DNA of 59,681 nt, taken from contig JAFSKR010000040.1 of assembly GCA_017448825.1 (NCBI GenBank), forward strand, positions 1 to 59,681, read 5' to 3'. A model generated the notes under the pieces. The model ran no database searches, was not told the DNA's origin, and worked only from the letters and a program-made list of their open reading frames with translations. Shown here piece after piece: positions 8,791 to 16,669 of the stretch (positions are counted from its first letter, which is position 1; each line of letters begins with the position of its first letter). The translations under genes were made by a program, and so were the position numbers. Source of the DNA: Bacteroidaceae bacterium (GTDB taxonomy: Bacteria; Bacteroidota; Bacteroidia; Bacteroidales; Bacteroidaceae).

Positions 8791-9423
8791 ATGAAGATAT
8801 TGGCTGTAGGCATGAATTATGCCGAACATATCAACGAACTACATACTAAAGAGGAACAAAATTCGTTATTACATACAGAGCCCGTCTTGTTCTCGAAGTT
8901 CGATTCGAGCATCATCCAGCCGGGGAAACCCTTCTTTGTGCCAGATTTTGCAGAGCGATTCGACTACGAGACAGAAATCGTGGTGAAGATAGCCCATGTG
9001 GGCAAGGACATCAGCGAACGTTTTGCCCATCGCTACTACAACGAACTGACCGTAGGCATTGACTTCACGGCACGAGACCTACAAAAGCAATTGCGTGATA
9101 AGGGAATGCCATGGGAATGTTGCAAGGGATTCGATGGAAGTGCCGCCTTGGGAAAGTTCATCACAAAGGAAGAACTGGGTTGCGACGTGCAGGACATCCA
9201 TTTCCACATGGATCTGAACGGTGAACGCCGACAGACAGGACACACGGCAGACATGATTCACACGATTGATCACATCATCGCCTACGCCTCCAAATTCTTC
9301 ACCATCAAGACGGGCGACCTCATCTTCACGGGGACTCCCGTGGGAGTGGGTGAAGTGAAGGAAGGCGACAAGATAGAAGCCTATATCGGAGAACGAAAGT
9401 TGCTTGACCTAAAGATAAAATAG
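8791..9423 (+). CDS. Fumarylacetoacetate hydrolase family protein
   Basis: 210 residues covering the single FAH catalytic domain. Metal-ligand carboxylates appear in FDYETEIVVKI, GIDFTARDLQ is conserved, and the C-terminal FTGTPVGVGEVKEGD is diagnostic. Members act as oxaloacetate decarboxylases, acylpyruvate hydrolases or related C-C hydrolases; the substrate cannot be told from sequence. It lies 7 bases after rseP and 37 before porU, so probably shares their transcript. Confidence 0.9.
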   Translation: MKILAVGMNYAEHINELHTKEEQNSLLHTEPVLFSKFDSSIIQPGKPFFVPDFAERFDYETEIVVKIAHVGKDISERFAHRYYNELTVGIDFTARDLQKQLRDKGMPWECCKGFDGSAALGKFITKEELGCDVQDIHFHMDLNGERRQTGHTADMIHTIDHIIAYASKFFTIKTGDLIFTGTPVGVGEVKEGDKIEAYIGERKLLDLKIK

Positions 9424-9460
9424 TGGCCACACCAGATTTAATGGCAAAAGAATAATCAAC

Positions 9461-12400
9461 ATGGGAAGAAAACTGTACACATTATTTATAGTTTTGGCAA
9501 TGGCACTCAACGCCAATGCCCAATCCCGTTACGCAGAACATTCCAAACTTGCCTCAGGCAAGTGGGTGAAAATTCGTGTGAAGGACGAGGGGGTGTATCA
9601 GTTTACCAACGCAACCTTAAAAGATATGGGATTCACCAATCCTGACAAAGTAAGCCTCTATGGTTACAACCTTCCCTTCCTGCCAGAAACGAATCTCGAA
9701 GACCTCTCTGATGACCTCACTGAGATACCTCTCTATCGACGCACTGACGGCACTATGCTCTTCTACGCTTGTGGCACTACCCTATGGACCCGCAAGAGCA
9801 ACACCAATGCCTACACTCATAGGAATAACCCTTATTCCAACTACATCTACTATTTCTTGACAGAGAGTACGGACACACCTGCCGCCTTTGAAAAGGTCGA
9901 TGCACAGACAACTGCCACAGACGGTCAAAACACCTATTATGCCCATACTCTTCACGAAGAAGATGCTTATTCGTTTCTGAACTGTGGAAGAACTTTCTTC
10001 GAACAATACGACTATTCAACAGGGAATACCAAAACGTATGATTTGGCATTCGAAAACGCTTGCAATGGTGACATCACCTTAGAAGTGAAATTTGGTGCAG
10101 CCGGTAGCAGTTCGTCCACACTTGATGTGTCCGTAGGCGGTAGCACTCTTGGCTCCTTATCATTCGCAAAGTTGGCTGATTATCAGTATGCTGTTTACGG
10201 AAGCAATTCCTTCATGCTCTATGACCAAAATGTTTCGTCTCTCAATGTGAAACTACAACACACACGTGCTTCGGGTATCACAGGACATCTCGACTACATC
10301 TGTGCCAGTTACCCAGCAGAACTTACTATCGCTAATAAGGATTTCGTAGTGTTTCAAGACCTTGATGGCGAAAAAAACTCAAAGACGTTCTCCCTCCAAG
10401 GAGCCAGCAACAGCACCAGTATCTGGGAAGTGACATCACCCTCCGAAACCTGTGAATTATCAGGAACCCTCTCTGGCAGCACATATAACGTCAAGACCCA
10501 AGTAGATAACACATTCAGAAATAAGTACATCGCTGTCAACACCGCTGCAACGTTCCCAACCCCTGAAGTTATCGGCACCATTGCCAACCAAGACCTGCAC
10601 GCGCTCGACAGCATCAATCTACTCATTATCGTGCCCGCCAATGGTACCTTAACAGAACAAGCACAAAGACTTGCTGATGCCCACACCGTCAAAGATGGCA
10701 TTCGGTGCGCAGTGGTCGAGGCAGACAAGGTATATAATGAATTTTCTTCAGGAACTCCCGATGCTACGGCTTACCGCCGATTGATGAAAATGCTCTATGA
10801 CAAGCAGTTCACAGAGTCGCCACTGACAGGAACACAGAAAGGAAGCCTCAATCTACTCCTATTCGGAAACTGTCTGTGGGATAATCGTTTCGTGACCAAC
10901 GGCCTCAAAGGACGCTCGCAAGATGACTATCTGCTGGCTTACGAGTCCGATAACTCATGGTCACACACTGACTCCTACGTGCTTGAAGAATACTTCACTT
11001 TGTTAGCTGATGGAAAAGGTGTATCGCCTCTGAAAGAAAATCCCGATTGCGGCGTGGGGCGTCTTCCTGTCTCGACAGCAACAGAAGCCAAAAATGTGGT
11101 GAACAAGCTCATTTCCTACATCAACAACGAGCATGTCGGAGCATGGAAGAACACCATCTGTATGATGGGCGATGACGGCAATGCCAACATCCATATGCAG
11201 GATGCCGAAAATGTGCTCAAGAACACACAACATCTCTTTCCCGACTACCACTACAAACGTATTTATTGGGACAGTTACACCCGTCAGCAATCTGCCACTG
11301 GCAACAGTTATCCTGACGCATTCGCCGAGATTGACAAGACCATGCAAGAAGGAGCACTTATCATGAACTATACGGGTCATGGAGCTGCTTATACACTCTC
11401 TCACGAACAGGTGCTCAAAACCTATCATTTCCAGAACTGGAGTTCCCCTAACTTACCACTTTGGATAACAGCAGCATGTGATGTGGCGCCTTTTGACATG
11501 AACACAGAGAATCTCGCCTGTGAAGCCATTCTCAATAAGCAGGGTGGAGCGATGGGCTTCATCGGCACGGCACGAACGGTCTATTCCGACCCCAATCGTA
11601 CAATCAATCGAAACTTCATGTCACGTGTTCTGGCTCTCAAGAACAATGGTGAACGTTACACTATAGGAGAGGCATTGGCTCAAGCAAAAGCTGACATTCT
11701 CGATGCTAAGAAATACTATTCCAAGAACGACACCATTAACAAGGTACACTTCATCCTGTTAGGAGACCCCGCCATCAAGCTTGTCACTCCCACCTATAAG
11801 GTACAGATAGACAAGTTCAATGGTGAGACTGTTAATGCCGAAAATACCCCCACCATCGCTGCGGGTGAGACTGTTACTGTAGAAGGGCACATCGTGGATG
11901 AAAACGGCAACCTTGCCAACCACTTCAAGGGAACCGTTTCTCCCCTCGTTTATGACAGCGAGGAGCACATCGTCTGCAAAAACAACTCAAATGAAGATGT
12001 TACACCCTTCGAGTATGACGACCGTACACGTACCCTCTACTCAGGTACAGACTCCGTGTCAGCAGGACGCTTCTCGTTCACGTTCCCTGTACCGCTTGAC
12101 ATCAACTACTCCAACCAAGCAGGCCTCATCCTCCTCTATGCAGCCAATGATAGTGCCACCATCGATGCACAAGGTACCTTCGAAGACTTCCTGGTAGGTG
12201 GCACCACCGACGAAGAACTGACAGACACTATCGGTCCCGACCTTAAGGCATACCTCAACACACCCACTTTTGCTGATGGAGGGGTGACAGACGAAACACC
12301 TACACTATACGTCACACTGAGCGATAGCAGCGGAATCAACACGACAGGAAACGGGTTGGGTCATGACATCGTGGCAATCATCGACGGCAATGAAGCCACG

Positions 12401-12733
12401 ACCTACACCCTCAACAATTACTATCAGCAAAATGTGGGTGACTACCGTACAGGAACTATCACTTACACCTTCCCCACCCTTCCTGCTGGCAAACACACTC
12501 TCGTCATACGTGCCTTCGACACGCTCAACAACATGGGTGAGGCAACCCTCCACTTCGAAGTAATAGAAGGACTCACCAAAGAATATGACATCTTTGATAT
12601 GGCTGGAAGATTGGTAATCAGTGGCAACCGAGGTGCCTCCCTGCCTAAGGGTGCCTATATCCGTCGCATCCGCCTCACCTCACCTTCAGGCACCGTATCC
12701 ACTTCGACAGAAAAGTTCCTCGTCACACAATAA
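9461..12733 (+). CDS. porU: Type IX secretion sortase PorU (C25 family)
   Basis: Surface cysteine protease that removes the C-terminal sorting domain of type IX cargo and links it to A-LPS. 1,090 residues with a signal peptide (cleavage near NAQS). The catalytic pair is visible: His640 in NYTGHGA and Cys673 in TAACDVAPFD, the 33-residue spacing of the P. gingivalis His-Cys pair. Beta-rich modules follow, and the C terminus has a sorting-tail look (YDIFDMAGRLVISGN). porV follows after 45 bases, the conserved porU-porV order. Confidence 0.93.
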   Translation: MGRKLYTLFIVLAMALNANAQSRYAEHSKLASGKWVKIRVKDEGVYQFTNATLKDMGFTNPDKVSLYGYNLPFLPETNLEDLSDDLTEIPLYRRTDGTMLFYACGTTLWTRKSNTNAYTHRNNPYSNYIYYFLTESTDTPAAFEKVDAQTTATDGQNTYYAHTLHEEDAYSFLNCGRTFFEQYDYSTGNTKTYDLAFENACNGDITLEVKFGAAGSSSSTLDVSVGGSTLGSLSFAKLADYQYAVYGSNSFMLYDQNVSSLNVKLQHTRASGITGHLDYICASYPAELTIANKDFVVFQDLDGEKNSKTFSLQGASNSTSIWEVTSPSETCELSGTLSGSTYNVKTQVDNTFRNKYIAVNTAATFPTPEVIGTIANQDLHALDSINLLIIVPANGTLTEQAQRLADAHTVKDGIRCAVVEADKVYNEFSSGTPDATAYRRLMKMLYDKQFTESPLTGTQKGSLNLLLFGNCLWDNRFVTNGLKGRSQDDYLLAYESDNSWSHTDSYVLEEYFTLLADGKGVSPLKENPDCGVGRLPVSTATEAKNVVNKLISYINNEHVGAWKNTICMMGDDGNANIHMQDAENVLKNTQHLFPDYHYKRIYWDSYTRQQSATGNSYPDAFAEIDKTMQEGALIMNYTGHGAAYTLSHEQVLKTYHFQNWSSPNLPLWITAACDVAPFDMNTENLACEAILNKQGGAMGFIGTARTVYSDPNRTINRNFMSRVLALKNNGERYTIGEALAQAKADILDAKKYYSKNDTINKVHFILLGDPAIKLVTPTYKVQIDKFNGETVNAENTPTIAAGETVTVEGHIVDENGNLANHFKGTVSPLVYDSEEHIVCKNNSNEDVTPFEYDDRTRTLYSGTDSVSAGRFSFTFPVPLDINYSNQAGLILLYAANDSATIDAQGTFEDFLVGGTTDEELTDTIGPDLKAYLNTPTFADGGVTDETPTLYVTLSDSSGINTTGNGLGHDIVAIIDGNEATTYTLNNYYQQNVGDYRTGTITYTFPTLPAGKHTLVIRAFDTLNNMGEATLHFEVIEGLTKEYDIFDMAGRLVISGNRGASLPKGAYIRRIRLTSPSGTVSTSTEKFLVTQ

Positions 12734-12778
12734 AGTATAACATCCTTCGTTTCTAATAGAGGAACTAAAACGACATTT

Positions 12779-13996
12779 ATGAAGAAAATTCTTTTCATAC
12801 TGGCATTTTTATGTCTCTTCGCCTCCTTGAAAGCTCAAGATGTAAAGAACCAACTCAACCCCATCTACTACGGTGTCAATTCGCTTGCCATCGCCCCTGA
12901 TGCACGCGCAGGTGGTCTCGGTGACGTGGGTGCAGCCACCGATCCTGATGTTAACTCACAATACTGGAACCCTGCCAAATACCCCTTCTGCATCAGCCGT
13001 GCCGGTGTCTCACTCAATTACACACCATGGCTTCGCCAAATCGCCAACGACATCGACCTTGCCAATCTGACAGGCTACTACCGTTTGGGAGATTACGATG
13101 CCCTCTCGGCCTCCCTCCGCTACTTCTCACTCGGTGAAGTGGGACTCATGGACGACGAATCCGTCACCTTCAAACCCTACGAAATGGCATTCGACCTCGC
13201 TTACTCGCGCATGCTCTCCGAGACCTTTTCAGCAGCCGTAGCCCTCCGTTACATCTACTCAGACCTCGCCTACCATGCCGACGACGAGACCACCCCTGGT
13301 TCCGCCTTTGCTGCCGACATCGCCCTCTACCACAACGGCTACCTCAACCTTGGCGGCCACGAAAGTCAGATGGGATGGGGTCTCAACATCAGCAATATCG
13401 GTTCCAAAATTTCCTATGATGACGGCAACACCTCCGAGTTCATCCCAACCAATATGCGCTTCGGACTATCCCTGCTCGTACCATTCGACGAGTACAACAC
13501 ACTCACCATTGCCGCCGATGCCAACAAACTCCTTGTACCCACACGCCCCACGATGGAACAGTATGTGAAACACATGGTGGAAACTGAAGGCGGCGAAGCA
13601 GCCGACTACGAACAGAACTACTCCGACTACCGCAGTTGGCTGGAGGGCGAGGGCTATTACAACGTATCCCCCATCAGCGGTATCTTCAAGTCTTTCCACG
13701 ATGCCCCCAATGGTTTCAAGGAGGAGATGCAGGAAATCCAGTGGAGCGTAGGTCTTGAATATGCCTACAACAATCAGTTCTTCCTCCGTGCAGGCTACCA
13801 CTATGAGCACCCCAACAAAGGCAACCGCAAATACTTCACCGTGGGTGCCGGTTTCAAGATGAGTGTCTTCTCGCTTGATGCAGGTTACGTCATCTCGACA
13901 GCCCAAAGCAACCCTCTTGACCAAACCCTTCGTTTCTCCCTGGCTTTCGACATGGATGGAATTAACGACCTCTTAGGCAAACGTCGCAGAAGATGA
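12779..13996 (+). CDS. porV: Type IX secretion outer-membrane protein PorV
   Basis: Outer-membrane beta-barrel that carries cargo from the type IX translocon to PorU. 405 residues with signal peptide MKKILFILAFLCLFASLKAQ. The family block APDARAGGLGDVGAATDPDV followed by NSQYWNPAK is present, then amphipathic strands typical of a FadL-like barrel. Length is close to P. gingivalis PorV (about 390). PorQ was considered, but this N-terminal motif and the porU neighbour indicate PorV. It overlaps ispF by ATGA. Confidence 0.92.
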   Translation: MKKILFILAFLCLFASLKAQDVKNQLNPIYYGVNSLAIAPDARAGGLGDVGAATDPDVNSQYWNPAKYPFCISRAGVSLNYTPWLRQIANDIDLANLTGYYRLGDYDALSASLRYFSLGEVGLMDDESVTFKPYEMAFDLAYSRMLSETFSAAVALRYIYSDLAYHADDETTPGSAFAADIALYHNGYLNLGGHESQMGWGLNISNIGSKISYDDGNTSEFIPTNMRFGLSLLVPFDEYNTLTIAADANKLLVPTRPTMEQYVKHMVETEGGEAADYEQNYSDYRSWLEGEGYYNVSPISGIFKSFHDAPNGFKEEMQEIQWSVGLEYAYNNQFFLRAGYHYEHPNKGNRKYFTVGAGFKMSVFSLDAGYVISTAQSNPLDQTLRFSLAFDMDGINDLLGKRRRR

Positions 13997-14481
13997 AAAA
14001 CTTGAGAATCGGCTTCGGATATGATGTCCACCAATTAGTGGAAGGGCGCCCTCTATGGTTAGGCGGCATCCGTCTTGACCACTCCCTCGGCTTGCTTGGT
14101 CACTCCGATGCCGATGTGTTGATTCATGCCATCTGTGATGCCATTCTGGGAGCAGCCAATATGCGTGATATCGGCTACCACTTTCCACCGAAGAAAGGCA
14201 ACGAGTTCGAGAACATCGACTCCAAGATACTGCTCAAGAAAACCATCGACCTCATAGCCGAGAAAGGCTACAATATAGGCAATATCGACGCTACGGTTTG
14301 TGCAGAGCATCCAAAACTCAATCCTCACATCCCCCAAATGCAACAAACCCTTGCCAAGGTGATGGGCATCGACACCGATGACATCTCCATCAAGGCTACC
14401 ACAACCGAACACCTCGGCTTCACGGGACGTGAAGAAGGCATCAGCGCATACGCTGTGGTGTTGCTATTCGCAAAAGGATAA
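13993..14481 (+). CDS. ispF: 2-C-methyl-D-erythritol 2,4-cyclodiphosphate synthase
   Basis: MEP pathway enzyme closing the cyclic diphosphate ring. 162 residues, normal length. GFGYDVHQL carries the Asp and His metal ligands and LLGHSDADVLIHA the third; TTTEHLGFTGREEGI is the C-terminal substrate block. The start overlaps the porV stop (ATGA). It is the last gene of the rightward run; two structured non-coding elements follow. Confidence 0.95.
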   Translation: MKNLRIGFGYDVHQLVEGRPLWLGGIRLDHSLGLLGHSDADVLIHAICDAILGAANMRDIGYHFPPKKGNEFENIDSKILLKKTIDLIAEKGYNIGNIDATVCAEHPKLNPHIPQMQQTLAKVMGIDTDDISIKATTTEHLGFTGREEGISAYAVVLLFAKG

Positions 14482-14500
14482 AAAACAACGACTCGACACT

Positions 14501-14580
14501 TACGTACGATTATGTACGACGTTTGATATACAATATAAAGCTAACGCGATGTGGAGTAAACCACATAGTACATCATACAC
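14501..14580. repeat. Degenerate copy of a GTAC-rich palindromic repeat
   Basis: Contains GCTAACGCGATG (14540-14551), then ATGTGG/CCACAT (14549-14554 with 14561-14566) and ATAGTACATCATACAC. The same elements, in the opposite orientation, form the perfect hairpin at 41379-41437. It lies directly after ispF and could act in transcript ending. There is no poly-T run. Confidence 0.6.
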
Positions 14581-14587
14581 CGCACAT

Positions 14588-14758
14588 TTAACCCCAATCG
14601 GTCATTAGTGTTATGATGATAACAACTTTTATTTTGGGACAGATGTTTTTTCGTTTAGAGGGCGCAATGGGGTTCCATTGTAATCGAAAAACGGAAAGAC
14701 AGATGACAAAAAGAAAGTTTGTTAGGGCTTAACAGCCCAATGACCGATTTGGGTTTAA
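14588..14758. repeat. 171-bp concentric inverted repeat (MITE-like or structured RNA)
   Basis: Outer arms TTAACCCCAATCGGTCATT (14588-14606) and AATGACCGATTTGGGTTTAA (14739-14758) pair with one gap. Inside lie TTTTTCG/CGAAAAA (14647-14653, 14685-14691) and CAATGG/CCATTG (14665-14670, 14675-14680). All three pairs are centred near 14,670. No ORF is visible inside. The rest of the 14,482-14,907 gap is AT-rich with no gene. Confidence 0.6.
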
Positions 14759-14873
14759 TACATGAAGAAGGAAATTGAAGTCAAATTTCCCAAACTTTTT
14801 GCAGAAAAAGATACCTGAAAGGCTTTTTTCATGAAAAGTGAGACGTTTTATTTTCTCTCTTCATATTTTTCAT

Positions 14874-14881
14874 TACCTTTG
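14874..14881 (+). promoter_or_regulatory. Bacteroidetes -7 box for the 14,908-18,614 run
   Basis: TACCTTTG, 26 bases before the ATG at 14908. It gives a transcript start near 14,888 for the small ORF and the genes after it. Confidence 0.7.
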
Positions 14882-14907
14882 CACATCATCAAGAAAATCA
14901 TGACGCT

Positions 14908-15093
14908 ATGCAAAGGAAAGGTAGAACAGGAAGACTGGCGCGACTTTCGCGTCTGGTGTCTGACGGCAATGAACTGATTAGTCATGTAAACCGACAGATG
15001 GCCCGGTTGGCAGAGAGTTTTTTGCCAAATAAAAAAACAAGTAATCAACAGCAAGCATCACAGGATACCCAAGAGGAAGAAAACAAGGACTGA
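14908..15093 (+). CDS. Small basic protein, unknown function
   Basis: 61 residues, beginning MQRKGRTGRLARLSRLVSDG and ending in a glutamine/glutamate-rich tail. The first half is basic and probably helical, the last 20 residues polar and probably disordered. Support for coding is positional: a promoter just upstream and only 2 bases between its stop and the next ATG. No family is recognised. A competing ATG at 14900 in another frame gives only 26 codons. It could be a leader rather than a functional protein. Confidence 0.5.
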   Translation: MQRKGRTGRLARLSRLVSDGNELISHVNRQMARLAESFLPNKKTSNQQQASQDTQEEENKD

Positions 15094-15095
15094 AC

Positions 15096-15965
15096 ATGAA
15101 GAGACTGGTGACGCTTTTATTGACGATGTGCCTATGCTTGGGTATGTCAGCTCAGTGTGTGGAATACACACGGGAGGACAGCACGCTGGTGACACGCTTA
15201 TTGGAGGATGCCAAGACAGAGCGAGGGACAGAAAATCACGTATTCTATTTCGGCAAGAAGTTTCTGGGACTGCCCTACGTGGCGCACACGCTGGAGGAAG
15301 GAGAAACGGAACACCTCATCGTGAATCTGCACGGACTGGACTGCACGACTTTTATGGAGACCGTGGTGGCTTTGTCTATGTGTGACCAGCAAGATAAACG
15401 AACGTTTGAAAACTTCTGTCAGAACCTGACGAGGGTGCGTTTCCGAGCGGGAGAAATGACCGACTATACATCAAGGTTGCACTATTTCACATGGTGGGCT
15501 GAGGACAACGAACGGCTGGGTATTGTGGAGGATGTGTGCCCGAAGGATGAACCGTGGGGAGCATGGACGGCAATGCAGACCATCCATATCGATTATATGT
15601 CGGCTCACCCTACGCTGTACAAACAACTGAAACTGCATCCCGACTTTGTACCCACCATCAAAGCGTATGAGCAGGAGACAAACGGAAGAAAATTTCGATA
15701 CATTCCAAAGAGGAACCTTGCATGGGAACAGAGCACCAAGTTAGGTATGGTGAGGGACGGCGACATCGTGGCAATGCTGACAGATAGCGACGGACTGGAC
15801 ACACGGCACATCGGCATCGCTTTTTGGCAGGATGGAAAACTGCATTTGCTTCATGCATCGAGCCTCTACAAGAAGGTGCTGATGAGCAAGGAAACATTTT
15901 ACGAATATGAAATGAAACAGCCCAAACACACGGGCATCCGTGTGTTTAGATTCAAAGACGAATGA
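15096..15965 (+). CDS. DUF1460 family secreted protein (NlpC/P60-like amidase fold)
   Basis: 289 residues with a signal peptide (MKRLVTLLLTMCLCLGMSAQ). The core HGLDCTTFMETVVAL contains the nucleophile-like Cys, and a His follows in TRHIGIAF, consistent with the papain-like fold known for DUF1460 proteins that resemble cell-wall amidases. A peptidoglycan or muropeptide substrate in the periplasm is inferred from the family. The stop overlaps the next start (ATGA at 15962). Confidence 0.82.
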   Translation: MKRLVTLLLTMCLCLGMSAQCVEYTREDSTLVTRLLEDAKTERGTENHVFYFGKKFLGLPYVAHTLEEGETEHLIVNLHGLDCTTFMETVVALSMCDQQDKRTFENFCQNLTRVRFRAGEMTDYTSRLHYFTWWAEDNERLGIVEDVCPKDEPWGAWTAMQTIHIDYMSAHPTLYKQLKLHPDFVPTIKAYEQETNGRKFRYIPKRNLAWEQSTKLGMVRDGDIVAMLTDSDGLDTRHIGIAFWQDGKLHLLHASSLYKKVLMSKETFYEYEMKQPKHTGIRVFRFKDE

Positions 15966-16669
15966 CTTACGTTTTTTCAGGCACAGGTAATAGCCAATGG
16001 GTGGCAAACAGGTTGCAAGGGTTGGTGGACGACGATGCAAAGGTCTATGGCATGGTCTTCCCTGTGTATGCCTGGGGTATCCCCAAGATTGTGGAGGAAT
16101 ACATTCAAAACCATTTGCAGGACATCCTGAAAGCAGACTATGTGTATGCGATAATGACTTGCGGCGACGACATCGGTCATGCGGACGAGGTGCTCAGCAA
16201 ACAGTTGGAGGGAAGGCTGGATGCGGTCTTCTCTGTCCACATGCCCAATACCTACGTCTGTTTGCCAGGCTTTGATGTGGATAAAGCAGAGGTAGCTGAG
16301 GCAAAGGTGAAGGAAACCATACAGCGACTACCCACCATAGCTGAAAGCATCAACAGGAGGGAACGGAGAACAGAAGTAACGAGAGGCAAGTGGGCATGGC
16401 TGAAGACCCAGGTACTGCGTCCACTCTTCAACAAGTTTCTCATTAACGACAAATACTTCTACACAAACAGATATTGTTCACACTGCAAGCGTTGTGTAAG
16501 GGGATGTCCGCTTAACAATATCACAATGGACGAAGACGGAAAAGTTGGGTGGAAACACGAGCACTGCACCATGTGCCTGCGGTGCTATCACCGATGCCCG
16601 AACAACGCTGTACAATTTGGAAAATTCACGAAGAAAAAAGGACAAAAGATTCATGATTTCGATAGATAA
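15962..16669 (+). CDS. EFR1-type flavodoxin/ferredoxin protein
   Basis: 235 residues. The N-terminal flavodoxin-like domain has an FMN loop (FSGTGNSQWVA), and the C-terminal ferredoxin domain has two [4Fe-4S] motifs, CSHCKRCVRGCP and CTMCLRCYHRCP. This arrangement is the EFR1 family of cytoplasmic electron carriers; the donor and acceptor are unknown. It overlaps the DUF1460 gene by 4 nt and the ABC-F gene by 17 nt. Confidence 0.87.
   Translation: MTYVFSGTGNSQWVANRLQGLVDDDAKVYGMVFPVYAWGIPKIVEEYIQNHLQDILKADYVYAIMTCGDDIGHADEVLSKQLEGRLDAVFSVHMPNTYVCLPGFDVDKAEVAEAKVKETIQRLPTIAESINRRERRTEVTRGKWAWLKTQVLRPLFNKFLINDKYFYTNRYCSHCKRCVRGCPLNNITMDEDGKVGWKHEHCTMCLRCYHRCPNNAVQFGKFTKKKGQKIHDFDR

Noticed and set aside
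12779-13996. PorQ rather than PorV
   Set aside because: The PDARAGGLGD...NSQYWNPAK motif and the position directly after porU fit PorV.
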